Positions 45,041 to 54,202 are shown, numbered from the stretch's first letter. The stretch: 64,000 bases of DNA from Brucella pseudintermedia (GCF_042697365.1 NZ_CP137605.1); one strand, 5' to 3'. Numbers and translations: made by a program. The notes: generated by a model from the letters alone, not told the origin.

Positions 45041-48000
45041 ATGAAGCTCAAGTTCAAGGTCCAGCCCTATCAGACAAATGCCGTCAACGACGTGGTCGAC
45101 TGCTTCGCCGGTCAGCCCATGACCTCTGGCCTGACCTACCGAATCGACCCCGGCCGCAAGGCGCAGGCGAGTGCCTTTGAAGAAGGCTTCAAGAACGCCG
45201 ACCTCGCGCTGACCGACGTGCAGATCCTGGAAAACATCCAGAAGGTCCAGCGGCGGCAGAACCTGCCCGTCTCACAGTCGCTGACGGATTTCACGACCTT
45301 CGACAGCAAGGGAGCCCGCGTTCCCGTCAAGGCGGCCTACAAGAAGGACGCTCTGGCTGCGACCCGCATTCACCTCGACGTCGAAATGGAGACCGGCACG
45401 GGCAAGACCTACTGCTACATCAAGACCATCTTCGAGATGAACAAGCGGTATGGCTGGTCGAAGTTCATCATCATGGTGCCGTCGATCGCCATCCGCGAAG
45501 GCGTTTACAAGTCGCTCCAGATCACGGCGGACCATTTCACCGAAAGCTACGGCAAGAAGGCGCGGTTCTTCATCTACAATTCCAAGCGCCTGCACGAGCT
45601 GGAGAGCTTTTCGTCCGACGCCGGGATCAACGTCATGGTGATCAACATCCAGGCGTTCAACGCGCGCGGGGCCGACAACCGGCGCATTTATGAGGAGCTG
45701 GACGACTTCCAGTCGCGTAAGCCCATCGACGTAATCGCATCGAACCGGCCGATCCTGATCCTGGACGAGCCGCAGAAGATGGAAGGCGCGGCGACGATGG
45801 AGGCGCTGCCGAAGTTCAAGCCGCTGTTCATCATGCGCTATTCGGCGACCCACCGGACCCAGCACAATCGCGTTCATCGGCTGGACGCGCTGGACGCCTA
45901 CAACCAGAAACTGGTGAAGAAGATCGCGGTGCGCGGCATCCAGACCCGCGGGCTCGCCGGCACCAACGCCTATCTCTACCTGGAAGGCATCGACATTTCG
46001 AAGAAGGCGCCCGTGGCGCGGATCGAGATCGAGGTGAAGCTGAAGTCGGGCGAGATCAAACGCCAGCTGCGGCGGCTTGAGTTCCGCGACGACCTGTTCG
46101 TGAAGTCCGGTGAGCTGGACCAGTATCGCGGCTTCACGATCAGCCAGATCGACGCCGTCAACGACACGGTCGAATTCACCAATGGTGAAGTGCTGAGGGC
46201 CGGTGAAGCCAACGGCGATGTTTCCGAACGGGATATCCGCCGCATCCAGATCCGCGAAACGATCAAGGCGCATCTGGACAAGGAAAAGCAGCTGTTTGCA
46301 CAGGGCATCAAGGTCCTGTCGCTCTTCTTCATCGACGAGGTAGTGAAGTACCGGGACTACGGTCAGGCCGACGAGAAGGGCGAATATGCGCGGGTCTTCG
46401 AGGAAGAGTACGAGCTGCTGAAGGCCGAGTATCTTTCGGAGCTCGCAATCGACAACGAGGCGTACCGGAAATATCTCGCCAGCATAGACCCCGCCAAGAC
46501 CCACAACGGCTATTTCTCGATCGACAAGAAGACGAACCGCCTCAAGGACCCGGCCGTTGGCGCCCGGTCGGTCGATTCCGACGACGTGGATGCCTACGAC
46601 CTGATCCTGAAGGACAAGGAACGTCTGCTTTCATTCGCCGAACCCACCCGGTTCATCTTCTCACACTCGGCGCTGCGCGAGGGCTGGGACAACCCGAACG
46701 TCTTCGTCATGTGCATGCTCAAGCACAGTGACAACACCATTTCCCGCCGCCAGGAAGTCGGGCGCGGCCTTCGGCTGAGCGTTGACCAGCATGGAGACCG
46801 GATGGACCATCCGGCCGTCGTGCACGACATCAATGTGCTGACCGTGGTGGCGAGCGAAAGCTACAAGAATTTCGTTGCGGGCCTGCAGAAGGAAATTGCC
46901 GAAACCCTGTCGTCGCGTCCGCGGCAGGCGACGGAGGCTTATTTCACCGGCAAGACGATCACGACCGAACAAGGTCCGGTCGAGGTGAGCGCCGCAATGG
47001 CCAAGCAGATCTACCGCTATCTCGTGAAGAACGACTACACCGATGATGCCGACCAGATCGCCGACGCCTATCACGAGGCCAAGGCTGAGGGGAACCTGGC
47101 CGACCTGCCCGACGATTTGAAGCCGCACGCGGAGCAGGTATTCCAGCTCATCGAGAGCGTCTTCAGCGACGCGCAACTACCCAAGGTCGATGATGGTCGC
47201 AAGCCCAAGACCAACCCCCTCAATGCCAATTTCGAGAAGAAGGAGTTCCAGGAGCTCTGGAAGCGGATCAATCGCAAGGCGGTCTATCGGGTGGAGTTCG
47301 ACTCAGCGGAGCTGATCCGGAAGTGCGTCAGCGCGCTGGACAGCCAGCTGCGGGTCACCCCCTTGCAGTACACGGTTCAGGTCGGCGTACAGAACGACGG
47401 GTTGACCGACGGCCAGCTTCGCAGTGGCGATGGTTTTTCGGTTACGAAGACCACGACCGAGCACGGTAATTCGATCCATTCCCTGGTGAAGTACGACCTC
47501 GTCGGGAAGGTAGCCGAAAACGCGCAGCTGACTCGAGAAACGGCGGCGAGCATTCTCGGCCAAATCACTCCAGCGGTTTTCGAACAGTTCACGAAGAACC
47601 CGGAGCACTTTATCGCCGAGGCCTCGCGCATCATCGCCGAGCAGAAGGCAGCCATGGTGATTGAGCGGCTCGCCTATGACGAAGTGGATGAACGGTACGA
47701 CGTCGACATTTTCACTGCGAACCAGACCGGCCAGGATTTCTCCCGCGCCACGGCGAAGCTCAAGAACCACGTATACGACTACGCGATCACGGACTCCGAT
47801 ATCGAAAGAGACTTCGTCAAGGAGCTGGACACAAGCAGTGAGGTCGTCGTCTACGCCAAGCTGCCACGGGGCTTCCTCATTCCAACGCCGGTCGGGGACT
47901 ACAACCCCGATTGGGCGATATCCTTCAAGACTGGCAGTGTGCGGCACATCTACTTCGTCGCCGAGACCAAAGGCACGATGTCCAGCATGAAGTTGCGCGA

Positions 48001-48136
48001 AATCGAGCAGACGAAAATCGAATGCGCCCGCAAGTTCTTCGACGAGATCAGCAAGAGTATCGCTACGGATCGTGTGAAATACGACGTTGTGACTGACTAC
48101 GGGAAGCTGATGGACTTGGTCGCGCGTGCGGCGTGA
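45041..48136 (+). CDS. res: Type III restriction endonuclease subunit (Res)
   Basis: A 1031-residue helicase-nuclease. Walker A is METGTGKTYCYIKT near residue 117, the Walker B equivalent is ILDEPQKM near 239, and the second helicase lobe contains SALREGWDNPNVFVMCML and SRRQEVGRGLRL. The nuclease is of PD-(D/E)xK type near the C-terminus: GDYNPDWAISF at about 953-963 and AETKG at about 972-976. It forms the restriction complex with Mod. The ATG at 45041 is eight bases after the mod stop; a longer frame reading into mod is not used. Its stop overlaps the start of the next gene (TGATG). Confidence 0.93.
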   Translation: MKLKFKVQPYQTNAVNDVVDCFAGQPMTSGLTYRIDPGRKAQASAFEEGFKNADLALTDVQILENIQKVQRRQNLPVSQSLTDFTTFDSKGARVPVKAAYKKDALAATRIHLDVEMETGTGKTYCYIKTIFEMNKRYGWSKFIIMVPSIAIREGVYKSLQITADHFTESYGKKARFFIYNSKRLHELESFSSDAGINVMVINIQAFNARGADNRRIYEELDDFQSRKPIDVIASNRPILILDEPQKMEGAATMEALPKFKPLFIMRYSATHRTQHNRVHRLDALDAYNQKLVKKIAVRGIQTRGLAGTNAYLYLEGIDISKKAPVARIEIEVKLKSGEIKRQLRRLEFRDDLFVKSGELDQYRGFTISQIDAVNDTVEFTNGEVLRAGEANGDVSERDIRRIQIRETIKAHLDKEKQLFAQGIKVLSLFFIDEVVKYRDYGQADEKGEYARVFEEEYELLKAEYLSELAIDNEAYRKYLASIDPAKTHNGYFSIDKKTNRLKDPAVGARSVDSDDVDAYDLILKDKERLLSFAEPTRFIFSHSALREGWDNPNVFVMCMLKHSDNTISRRQEVGRGLRLSVDQHGDRMDHPAVVHDINVLTVVASESYKNFVAGLQKEIAETLSSRPRQATEAYFTGKTITTEQGPVEVSAAMAKQIYRYLVKNDYTDDADQIADAYHEAKAEGNLADLPDDLKPHAEQVFQLIESVFSDAQLPKVDDGRKPKTNPLNANFEKKEFQELWKRINRKAVYRVEFDSAELIRKCVSALDSQLRVTPLQYTVQVGVQNDGLTDGQLRSGDGFSVTKTTTEHGNSIHSLVKYDLVGKVAENAQLTRETAASILGQITPAVFEQFTKNPEHFIAEASRIIAEQKAAMVIERLAYDEVDERYDVDIFTANQTGQDFSRATAKLKNHVYDYAITDSDIERDFVKELDTSSEVVVYAKLPRGFLIPTPVGDYNPDWAISFKTGSVRHIYFVAETKGTMSSMKLREIEQTKIECARKFFDEISKSIATDRVKYDVVTDYGKLMDLVARAA

Positions 48137-49113
48137 TGAAGCCCCGCTCCATCAACATATTTCTATTGGAAGGCGATCCGAACGGGATTCGGGTCGCCCA
48201 GATCTCAATGTCTACTATTCAAGCGATAGCGTTCCGGCGAAATCAACTTGGGAAGGTACGCAAGACATTCCCTGAAATCATACGGCCCGGCGTCTACATC
48301 CTTCTTGGCCAGGACGAGGAAAACGCCGACAGATGGATCGCTTACATCGGCGAGTCCGAGTCCGTCGGCGACAGGCTGGGCTTCCACAGTGCGAATGAAA
48401 AAGGCCGTGACGCGAAGGGCTTCTGGGCCGAGACCATCGTCTTGGTGAGCAAGGACGAGAACCTTACCAAGTCGCATGCGAGGTATGTTGAAGCCCGCCT
48501 TGTCGCTGAGGCAGGCCGAAATCCTCGTTGGAATCTCGCAAATTCGCAGAGGGCAAGTGAAGTAGGAAAACTTCCCCTTCCAGATCGAGCCGCAATGGAA
48601 GAGTTCGTCGATCAGACCATTACTCTTGTCGGTGCGCTTGGATGCGACCTCTTCCGAGCTATGCGCGGTTCTTTGCCTGGGGAAATGAACGAAATCTCAA
48701 ACGAACCATCCGCCCCTTCCGGACCTGTTTTCTTTTTTCGGGGTCAGGCGTTCGCAGCCGAGATGAATGTCAGTGCCTCTGGCGAGTTCGTTGTCAGACG
48801 GGGTTCACGAGCTCGTAGCCGCACCACCGCCACTATACCGCGGGGGACTGCTTCTCTCAGGGACACACTTATTGAAAAAGGCATTCTCCGAGAAGACGAC
48901 GGGGCGCTAATATTCAGCAGCGACTATACCTTTCCGAGCGTTTCATCTGCCGCCGCCGTGGTCTATGGCGGTAGCGCGAATGGTCGCATTCTTTGGCGTC
49001 TTCAGGATGGCCGCACCTATGCAAATTGGGAGGCAGATGAAGTCGCAGATTCCTCGACCAACAACTCCAGCGCTGATCTCAGCGTTGGCACGCCCGCGCC
49101 TGATCCCGCATAA
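48136..49113 (+). CDS. GIY-YIG nuclease-like protein with C-terminal DUF4357
   Basis: A 325-residue protein. Residues about 50-130 match the GIY-YIG fold (GVYILLGQDEENADRWIAYIGESESVGDRL with later VEARLVAEAG), and residues about 240-305 match DUF4357 (RDTLIEKGILREDDGALIF, VVYGGSANGRILWRLQDGRTYANWE). It starts inside the res stop codon (TGATG), so it is translated with the restriction-modification genes. It may be an additional nuclease or a non-catalytic accessory. Its 3' end overlaps the convergent spanin gene by 35 bases. Confidence 0.85.
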   Translation: MKPRSINIFLLEGDPNGIRVAQISMSTIQAIAFRRNQLGKVRKTFPEIIRPGVYILLGQDEENADRWIAYIGESESVGDRLGFHSANEKGRDAKGFWAETIVLVSKDENLTKSHARYVEARLVAEAGRNPRWNLANSQRASEVGKLPLPDRAAMEEFVDQTITLVGALGCDLFRAMRGSLPGEMNEISNEPSAPSGPVFFFRGQAFAAEMNVSASGEFVVRRGSRARSRTTATIPRGTASLRDTLIEKGILREDDGALIFSSDYTFPSVSSAAAVVYGGSANGRILWRLQDGRTYANWEADEVADSSTNNSSADLSVGTPAPDPA

Positions 49114-49333
49114 CGCTGTAGTCGGCGAGCATTTCGGCGATAGCCGACCCCTCCGGCAGCAGGTCAAGCTCGTCGGCTGCGCGCGCCTGGAACTCGCGGC
49201 TGTATGCCACAACGGGCGGGCAGATAGTGGGGATTCGGGGTTCAGAACCGCCCGTCGCGCAGCCGGTCAGCGAGATCGCTGCGATCACGAGGACGGCGAG
49301 CCGCCGCATCGAGCATCTGGCGTTGGACGTCAT
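49079..49333 (-). CDS. Rz1-like outer-membrane spanin lipoprotein
   Basis: An 84-residue lipoprotein with signal sequence RRLAVLVIAAISLTGC; Cys25 is the lipid-modified residue. The short polar mature part with PPVVAYSREFQARAADEL fits the outer-membrane spanin of a phage lysis cassette. It overlaps out of frame with the upstream inner spanin gene, the standard nested arrangement. The start could also be the ATG eight codons later. Confidence 0.75.
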   Translation of the reverse strand: MTSNARCSMRRLAVLVIAAISLTGCATGGSEPRIPTICPPVVAYSREFQARAADELDLLPEGSAIAEMLADYSVMRDQARACQR

Positions 49334-49499
49334 TGGTCTTCTCCGAGGTTTCGAGGCGTTCGGCGAGGCGTCCCGCTCGCTCGCCGGAGCGCCGGAGTGT
49401 GAGCAGGAACAGGCAGACCGCGAGTGCGATGGCGCCGTAGCGCAGGGCTGTCCGTACCCAGGGGCTGGTAGCGATCCCGGTGAACAGAGCAGCGATCAT
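49242..49499 (-). CDS. Rz-like inner-membrane spanin
   Basis: An 85-residue protein beginning MIAALFTGIATSPWV, with one membrane helix (YGAIALAVCLFLLTL) and a charged helical part (ERAGRLAERLETSEKTNDVQRQMLDAA). This is the layout of inner-membrane spanins. It starts inside the end of the endolysin gene (four-base overlap) and overlaps the lipoprotein gene by about 90 bases in another frame. I assign it from structure and context rather than from a clear family match. Confidence 0.72.
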   Translation of the reverse strand: MIAALFTGIATSPWVRTALRYGAIALAVCLFLLTLRRSGERAGRLAERLETSEKTNDVQRQMLDAAARRPRDRSDLADRLRDGRF

Positions 49500-50170
49500 C
49501 GACGCCCCCGCTTCCAGTCGTCGATGCGGGCGTAGATCGTCACGGCGACGCCCGCGAGCGCCACGGCGATGAACACCCAGCGCAGGGTGTCGAGGTGGGG
49601 CACGAGCGGCAGGATCGCGGTCTGGGTCTCCGCCAGAACGCTCTGCGCAACCTCGACCCCGGCAGCGCCCAGCGTCGCCACACCGGCCGCCCCACCGCCC
49701 CTCATCGTGCGACTGTCGGCCAGCACTTCGCGCGCGGGCGGCGTCTCGGCTGCAAATGCCGTCGCCCGCACCGGGAAACGCTCGCCCCATTGCCGAGCCG
49801 GGCCGAGATCGATGTGCATGAAGCCCGAGCGCGGATAGTAGCCGAAGCCGAGGAAACCGACGGCTCGGGCGGCAGCCTCGAAGGCCACCGGATCGTGATT
49901 CGCCATGGAGATGTCGAAGGCCGTGCCGTCCATGTGCTTCGAGCGCGGCGCGCCGCCGACGGCCCGGTTGTGCGCCGGACTGCGGTAGGCTGAACGGACG
50001 ATGAGCGGCTTGCCAAGTCGGTCGCGCAGCGCCTGGAGCTTGTCGAGCGCGGGTTCGTTGACGAGCAGCTTGCCGGTGCCCCGGCAGGCGATCTCGGCGG
50101 GCGAGAAATTCTTCCAGCGCCACGAGCGCTCGGGCACATCGCGCCAGTGTTTGTAGGTCATTGTCGTCAT
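49496..50170 (-). CDS. Phage endolysin, M15 peptidase with C-terminal membrane segment
   Basis: A 224-residue protein. Residues 1 to about 130 are an M15A D-Ala-D-Ala peptidase with the zinc and catalytic motifs SKHMDGTAFDI and SGFMHIDLGP. The rest is a linker and a C-terminal helix (LRWVFIAVALAGVAVTIYARI) followed by a basic tail. An endolysin with a C-terminal membrane helix is unusual and may act from the inner membrane. The start ATG at 50168-50170 follows GGAGACC. Confidence 0.88.
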   Translation of the reverse strand: MTTMTYKHWRDVPERSWRWKNFSPAEIACRGTGKLLVNEPALDKLQALRDRLGKPLIVRSAYRSPAHNRAVGGAPRSKHMDGTAFDISMANHDPVAFEAAARAVGFLGFGYYPRSGFMHIDLGPARQWGERFPVRATAFAAETPPAREVLADSRTMRGGGAAGVATLGAAGVEVAQSVLAETQTAILPLVPHLDTLRWVFIAVALAGVAVTIYARIDDWKRGRR

Positions 50171-50244
50171 GGCAGGTCTCCAGGCACAAAAAAGCCCGCT
50201 CCTCGACGAGGGCGGGCGGTGGTCTGATGGGTCGGGCGGATGGG

Positions 50245-50532
50245 TTAAGGCGTCGGACCGAAGATCTTGAGCCTGATGGCGATGCCGGCCATCAAGGCGA
50301 GCAGGATGCCGGTGGTGATCAGCCGCACGGCGGTCTGGACGGCCGTCTGTTTCGCGAGCCGGAAACCCGCGAGCAACGAGCGAAGATCGCGGATGTCCTC
50401 GGCCGCATCCTGACCATCGAGACCGACCTCATGCAAGGCGCGCCGCGCGCCTGTTTCGGCTGCGCGTGCCAGCAGCGCCTCAAACTCGGTCTCGGACATG
50501 CGGAACTGCTCGTTCGCTTGCGGCGGCGTCAT
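50245..50532 (-). CDS. DUF6127 family phage membrane protein
   Basis: A 95-residue protein: soluble first half (MSETEFEALLARAAETGARRALHEVGLD) and one C-terminal helix (TAVRLITTGILLALMAGIAIRL). I recognise it as DUF6127, often near lysis genes of alphaproteobacterial phages; it may work as a holin-like or pinholin protein, but this is inference. The start at ATG 50532 follows GGGAGAACCGCT; the longer frame upstream lacks support. Confidence 0.75.
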   Translation of the reverse strand: MTPPQANEQFRMSETEFEALLARAAETGARRALHEVGLDGQDAAEDIRDLRSLLAGFRLAKQTAVQTAVRLITTGILLALMAGIAIRLKIFGPTP

Positions 50533-50584
50533 AGCGGTTCTCCCGGAGAGTCTGGTTTTGGCTCGCGGCTTTGCCGGTGGCCGC

Positions 50585-50932
50585 TCAGGTCGCGACACCG
50601 GCCTCGCACAGCATGGTGATGAAGCGGCGGCGGCGCTCCATGTCGGCGGCGGTGCGGATGTTGTAGATCAGGCCGGAACGGGCATCGATCAGGCGCCAGG
50701 CGGCGGTGATGGTTGCGGTTTCGGCATCGAAGCGCACGATGATCAGCGCCGGCTGCACCTCCTGCAGGCGCGACGCAATGACCGTCTCGCCGCCCTTGGA
50801 GGGCAGGATGCAGGCGTCACGCTCGAACTGTGGCACCCACTGGCCATAGGTGTTGCCATAGCCATCATCGATCTCCTCGCGCTTTTCGAGGCGGACGCGG
50901 TCGCGCAGGGCATTGGCTGTGATCCTGGCCAT
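50585..50932 (-). CDS. Phage head-tail adaptor (head closure) protein
   Basis: A 115-residue protein of the phage head-tail joining family: LRDRVRLEKREEIDDGYGNTYGQWVP near the start and YNIRTAADMERRRRFITMLCEAG at the end. It closes the filled capsid and provides the tail docking surface. It is the last head gene in the module; the next gene downstream is a lysis-type gene, not a tail gene. Confidence 0.88.
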   Translation of the reverse strand: MARITANALRDRVRLEKREEIDDGYGNTYGQWVPQFERDACILPSKGGETVIASRLQEVQPALIIVRFDAETATITAAWRLIDARSGLIYNIRTAADMERRRRFITMLCEAGVAT

Positions 50933-51501
50933 CAGATCGGGCTTCTGCGATAGGGTGCGATCAGGGCATGGACGGTGTGCTCGATGGCGGCATCAATGCT
51001 GGTGTCTGCACCATCGAACAGGCGCTGGACGATGAGCAGGATGGCCTGACGGATGGGCTCCGGCACGTCGGCCGCCGCGCCATAGCCGGCGGTGAAGGTG
51101 ATCGAGACGGCATCAGGACGGCGGCAGGTGGCCGGCCAGGCATTTCCGGGCTGAGGCACGACGTGGGCACCGCAGGCATCGGTATGCAGGGCATAGAGGC
51201 CCGGATCGAGCACCTGCTGCACATTGCCGGCATCGACGTAGCTGATGCTGTCGATCGCGGTCACCGGCGCCAGCGGCAATGGCAGGTGGACGGCAAAGCG
51301 GCCAAACTCCTGCCGCCAGGTTTGGGTGACGAGTGCACGCCCGAGAATGCCGGACCAGCCGTCGAGCCAAGCGGTCGCCGCCCTGATCTGGGCGCTGATC
51401 AGATCGTCCTGGTCATCGTGATCGACGCGCAGATGGGCCTTGGCCTCGGCCAGCGACACCGGCATGGTCGCGGGCGCAACCGTGCGGACGGGAGCGAGCA
51501 T
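50932..51501 (-). CDS. Phage head-tail connector protein
   Basis: A 189-residue connector of the gp6-like family: VSLAEAKAHLRVDHDDQDDLISAQIRAATAWLDGWSG is diagnostic. It forms the ring between portal and head-closure protein. The next gene starts within its stop (ATGA). Confidence 0.9.
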   Translation of the reverse strand: MLAPVRTVAPATMPVSLAEAKAHLRVDHDDQDDLISAQIRAATAWLDGWSGILGRALVTQTWRQEFGRFAVHLPLPLAPVTAIDSISYVDAGNVQQVLDPGLYALHTDACGAHVVPQPGNAWPATCRRPDAVSITFTAGYGAAADVPEPIRQAILLIVQRLFDGADTSIDAAIEHTVHALIAPYRRSPI

Positions 51502-51578
51502 GGCTGTCTTCCAACAGGTTGATGAACGGGGGGTGGCCAGAATCTCGGCGCTGCCGACTGTCTGGCCGCTCTGACCGA

Positions 51579-51965
51579 TCAGGCGACCGGCGCGTCGTGG
51601 GGATGGCCGAGCGCAAAGATCGCACCCGCGGCGATCGACGTGCCGGAGGTTTTGGTGATGACGGCACGAATGTAGCGCTTGGTGCCCTTGTAGCCCTGCT
51701 TGCAGACCGTGTCGGCTTCGAGCGCTGCCGGTAGAGTGCCCTGGAGGTCGGCTGCGGCAACGTCGCTGAAGTCGCCGTCGTCCGTGGTGTCGGCATGCTG
51801 CAGCTTCACGTCGAACACGCCGTCGCCGGCAATCGCCCCGGTGGTGATGATCAGCGTTGCCGCGTTGTAGCCCTGCAGATCGGCATGGCTGCCCTTGGTG
51901 GTGGCCGTGACCACGGCCGGAACCAGAGACGCAACCAGGCTGAGGCCGGAGATACCGTCCTTCAT
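51579..51965 (-). CDS. Phage structural protein, unknown (capsid-adjacent)
   Basis: A 128-residue protein rich in Ala, Thr and Gly with predicted beta structure (YNAATLIITTGAIAGDGVFDVKLQHADTTDDGDF). It lies between the capsid and connector genes, where decoration or head-fibre proteins are common in related phages. No specific family recognised; the ATG follows AAAGGACTCCTGTC. Confidence 0.65.
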   Translation of the reverse strand: MKDGISGLSLVASLVPAVVTATTKGSHADLQGYNAATLIITTGAIAGDGVFDVKLQHADTTDDGDFSDVAAADLQGTLPAALEADTVCKQGYKGTKRYIRAVITKTSGTSIAAGAIFALGHPHDAPVA

Positions 51966-52032
51966 GACAGGAGTCCTTTCGATGAATGGGAATTGTGAAG
52001 AGACGGGCAGCCGGAGCCGCCCGTCATGTGGA

Positions 52033-53319
52033 TCAGGTGCTGACCTTCAGCAGCTTGAGCGCCTCGAAGTTGACCACGCCGCCGCCGACCCGCTTGGTGG
52101 TGTAGAACAACACGTTCGGCTTGGCGGTGTAGGGATCGCGCAGGACGCGGATGCCGATGCGGTCGACGATCAGATAGGCGCGGCCGAAGTCCCCGAAGGC
52201 GATGGGAAAGGCATTGCCCGCCACCGCCGGCATATTGTCGTCGGTGTGCACCGGCTTGCCGAGGATGGTGGCCACCTGTGCAGGGCCGGAGGGTGGCGCC
52301 CAGACATAGGCGCCCTCGGCGTCCTTGAACTTGCGCACCGTGTTCATGGTCGCATCCGACATCAGCCAGGAGGCCCCGTTCCGGTAGCCGGATTTCAGGG
52401 CATAGTAGAGGTCGATCAGGCAATCGGCAGGATTGGCCGAGGCGGTCGCCGCAACAAAGCCGTCAGCCTTGCCTGAAGCGACGAAGCCGATCTTGCCCCA
52501 GGCATGGGAGGCATTGGCCACCGTGTCGTAGGCAAGGATGCCGCGTGGCTTGTTGATGCCATCGCCATGAGCAAAGGCTGCGCCTTCCTGTTCGGCGAAC
52601 TCGATCGCCACTTCCTCGGCCAGCCATGCGGCAAGATCGATGCGCGCATCGTCCAGTGAGGTCTGCGTGGCGCCGGGCATGGCGTAGATCTCGCCGGTAT
52701 TGATGGCGATCTCGCGCAGCGTCGGCGTGGCGGTGCCGGGACGATCCTGTTCCTCGCCAACCCAACCGGATGTCGCACCGCCCATATTGACCAGCTTCTT
52801 GTAGGTGCTGGTCGAGATCGAGATGGTGCGGGCGAGCGAGCGGATGGTGGAGACGGTGCCGAGCACCCGGTCGATCCCGGCCTCGGTCTCTTCCGGCACC
52901 AGATAGCCGCCGTCGGGATCGGACTGGGTGGTCAGCTTGGCCTTGACCTCGAGATCACGCAGGCCGGCATCGACACCGCGCCGGAAAAAGCGGTCGAAGG
53001 CCTGTGCATGTTCGGCCTTGTCGGGGTCAGCCAGGCCACCCACCCCGCCGACCTTCACCGCTGCCAGCGCGGCATTGGTCTCGTCGAGCGCCTTTTGCAG
53101 GGCGGTGATCTCGGCATTGATACGCTCGACCTTCTCGGTCTGGACCACATCGGCCATGCCGGCCTTGATGTCGGCGAGCTCCTTGTCGCGCTCGGCCTTG
53201 AAGTCCTCGAAGGTCTTCTGCAGCTCGGCCAGGATTTTGGTGGCACTGCCGGTTTCGGCGCGCACGCCGAGGATACCCCGGACTAGCTCGCGGCCACCGG
53301 GGTTCAGTTCGATACCCAT
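52033..53319 (-). CDS. HK97-family major capsid protein
   Basis: A 428-residue precursor. Residues about 25-100 form a coiled coil (the cleavable scaffolding delta domain) and the rest is the HK97 fold (GGYLVPEETEAGIDRVLGTVSTIRSLART near the start of the mature part, PVHTDDNMPAVAGNAFPIAFGDF near the end). It assembles the icosahedral head after cleavage by the protease encoded upstream. Confidence 0.93.
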   Translation of the reverse strand: MGIELNPGGRELVRGILGVRAETGSATKILAELQKTFEDFKAERDKELADIKAGMADVVQTEKVERINAEITALQKALDETNAALAAVKVGGVGGLADPDKAEHAQAFDRFFRRGVDAGLRDLEVKAKLTTQSDPDGGYLVPEETEAGIDRVLGTVSTIRSLARTISISTSTYKKLVNMGGATSGWVGEEQDRPGTATPTLREIAINTGEIYAMPGATQTSLDDARIDLAAWLAEEVAIEFAEQEGAAFAHGDGINKPRGILAYDTVANASHAWGKIGFVASGKADGFVAATASANPADCLIDLYYALKSGYRNGASWLMSDATMNTVRKFKDAEGAYVWAPPSGPAQVATILGKPVHTDDNMPAVAGNAFPIAFGDFGRAYLIVDRIGIRVLRDPYTAKPNVLFYTTKRVGGGVVNFEALKLLKVST

Positions 53320-53329
53320 CTCGGGTCTC

Positions 53330-54202
53330 CTATGATTTGATGGTGTCGATCAGCCGCTGGATGGCGGCTGCATGGAAGCCAGCGTCATGCGTGGCGGTGT
53401 CGGCAGCGTCGTGCATGCCGGCAATCTGGTTGAACATCTTGCGCCGCTCCGTGCGCGAGACGCCCTGTTTCGCCAGGGCGGCATCGATGCGGCGCCTGGC
53501 TTGGATTTCGGGGCGGACCGGCGCGGTCGCAGCGGCCCTGGCCCGATCTTCGTCATTGCCGCCATGGACGATGGCGTCATCAACGGCATCGGCAAAGCCA
53601 TATTCGACGGCCTGCGCCGCCGTCATGAAGGTTTCCGCATCCATCAACCGTTCGATGCCGATGCGATCCATGCCGGTGCGGGCGTGATAAATGTCGGCAA
53701 GCGCGACATCGAACTCGTCGAACAGGCTGGCGGCCTCGCGCATGTCATGACGATTGCCGATCACCACGCCCCAGGCATTGTGCACCATCATGAAGGAGCC
53801 GAGCCCCATGCGGATCACATCGCCGGCCATGGCGATGATGGAAGCGGCCGACGCTGCCCAGCCCAGCACCTCAATCGTAACCATGGCCGGATGGTTGCGC
53901 AGCAGATTGTAGATGGCGATGCCCTCGAACATGTCTCCACCCGGCGAGTTGATGCGCACGATGACGTCGCGATTGCCGATCGAACGGAGCGCCGCCGAAA
54001 TGCGATTTGCTGTGACGCCGCCGCCTGTCCAGCCATCGTCGCCGATGACGTCGAAGATGGAGATGGTGGTGTCGGTGCCATCGACCGTCGCCGATGCATG
54101 TGGCTGCTCGGCCCACCGTTCCAGCACGTCGCTCGGCGGATCCCACTGATAGGTCCGCGGGCGGGCGAAGGCCTGCGCTTCGGGCAGATTGCGCAGGCTC
54201 AT
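53330..54202 (-). CDS. Phage head maturation protease (ClpP-like, S14)
   Basis: A 290-residue serine protease. The ClpP-like core is visible as RINSPGGDMFEGIAIYNLLR, the catalytic serine region GWAASAASIIAMAGD and the histidine region MVHNAWGVVIGN. It cleaves the capsid scaffold domain. The gene starts within the stop of the small membrane protein gene (ATGA) and is 11 bases from the capsid gene. Confidence 0.92.
   Translation of the reverse strand: MSLRNLPEAQAFARPRTYQWDPPSDVLERWAEQPHASATVDGTDTTISIFDVIGDDGWTGGGVTANRISAALRSIGNRDVIVRINSPGGDMFEGIAIYNLLRNHPAMVTIEVLGWAASAASIIAMAGDVIRMGLGSFMMVHNAWGVVIGNRHDMREAASLFDEFDVALADIYHARTGMDRIGIERLMDAETFMTAAQAVEYGFADAVDDAIVHGGNDEDRARAAATAPVRPEIQARRRIDAALAKQGVSRTERRKMFNQIAGMHDAADTATHDAGFHAAAIQRLIDTIKS

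Noticed and set aside
38222..49113. BREX or DISARM system
   Set aside because: The WYL regulator and helicase recall them, but there is no PglX, PglZ or BrxC for BREX and no DUF1998 protein or DISARM methylase for DISARM. Mod and Res are clearly type III.
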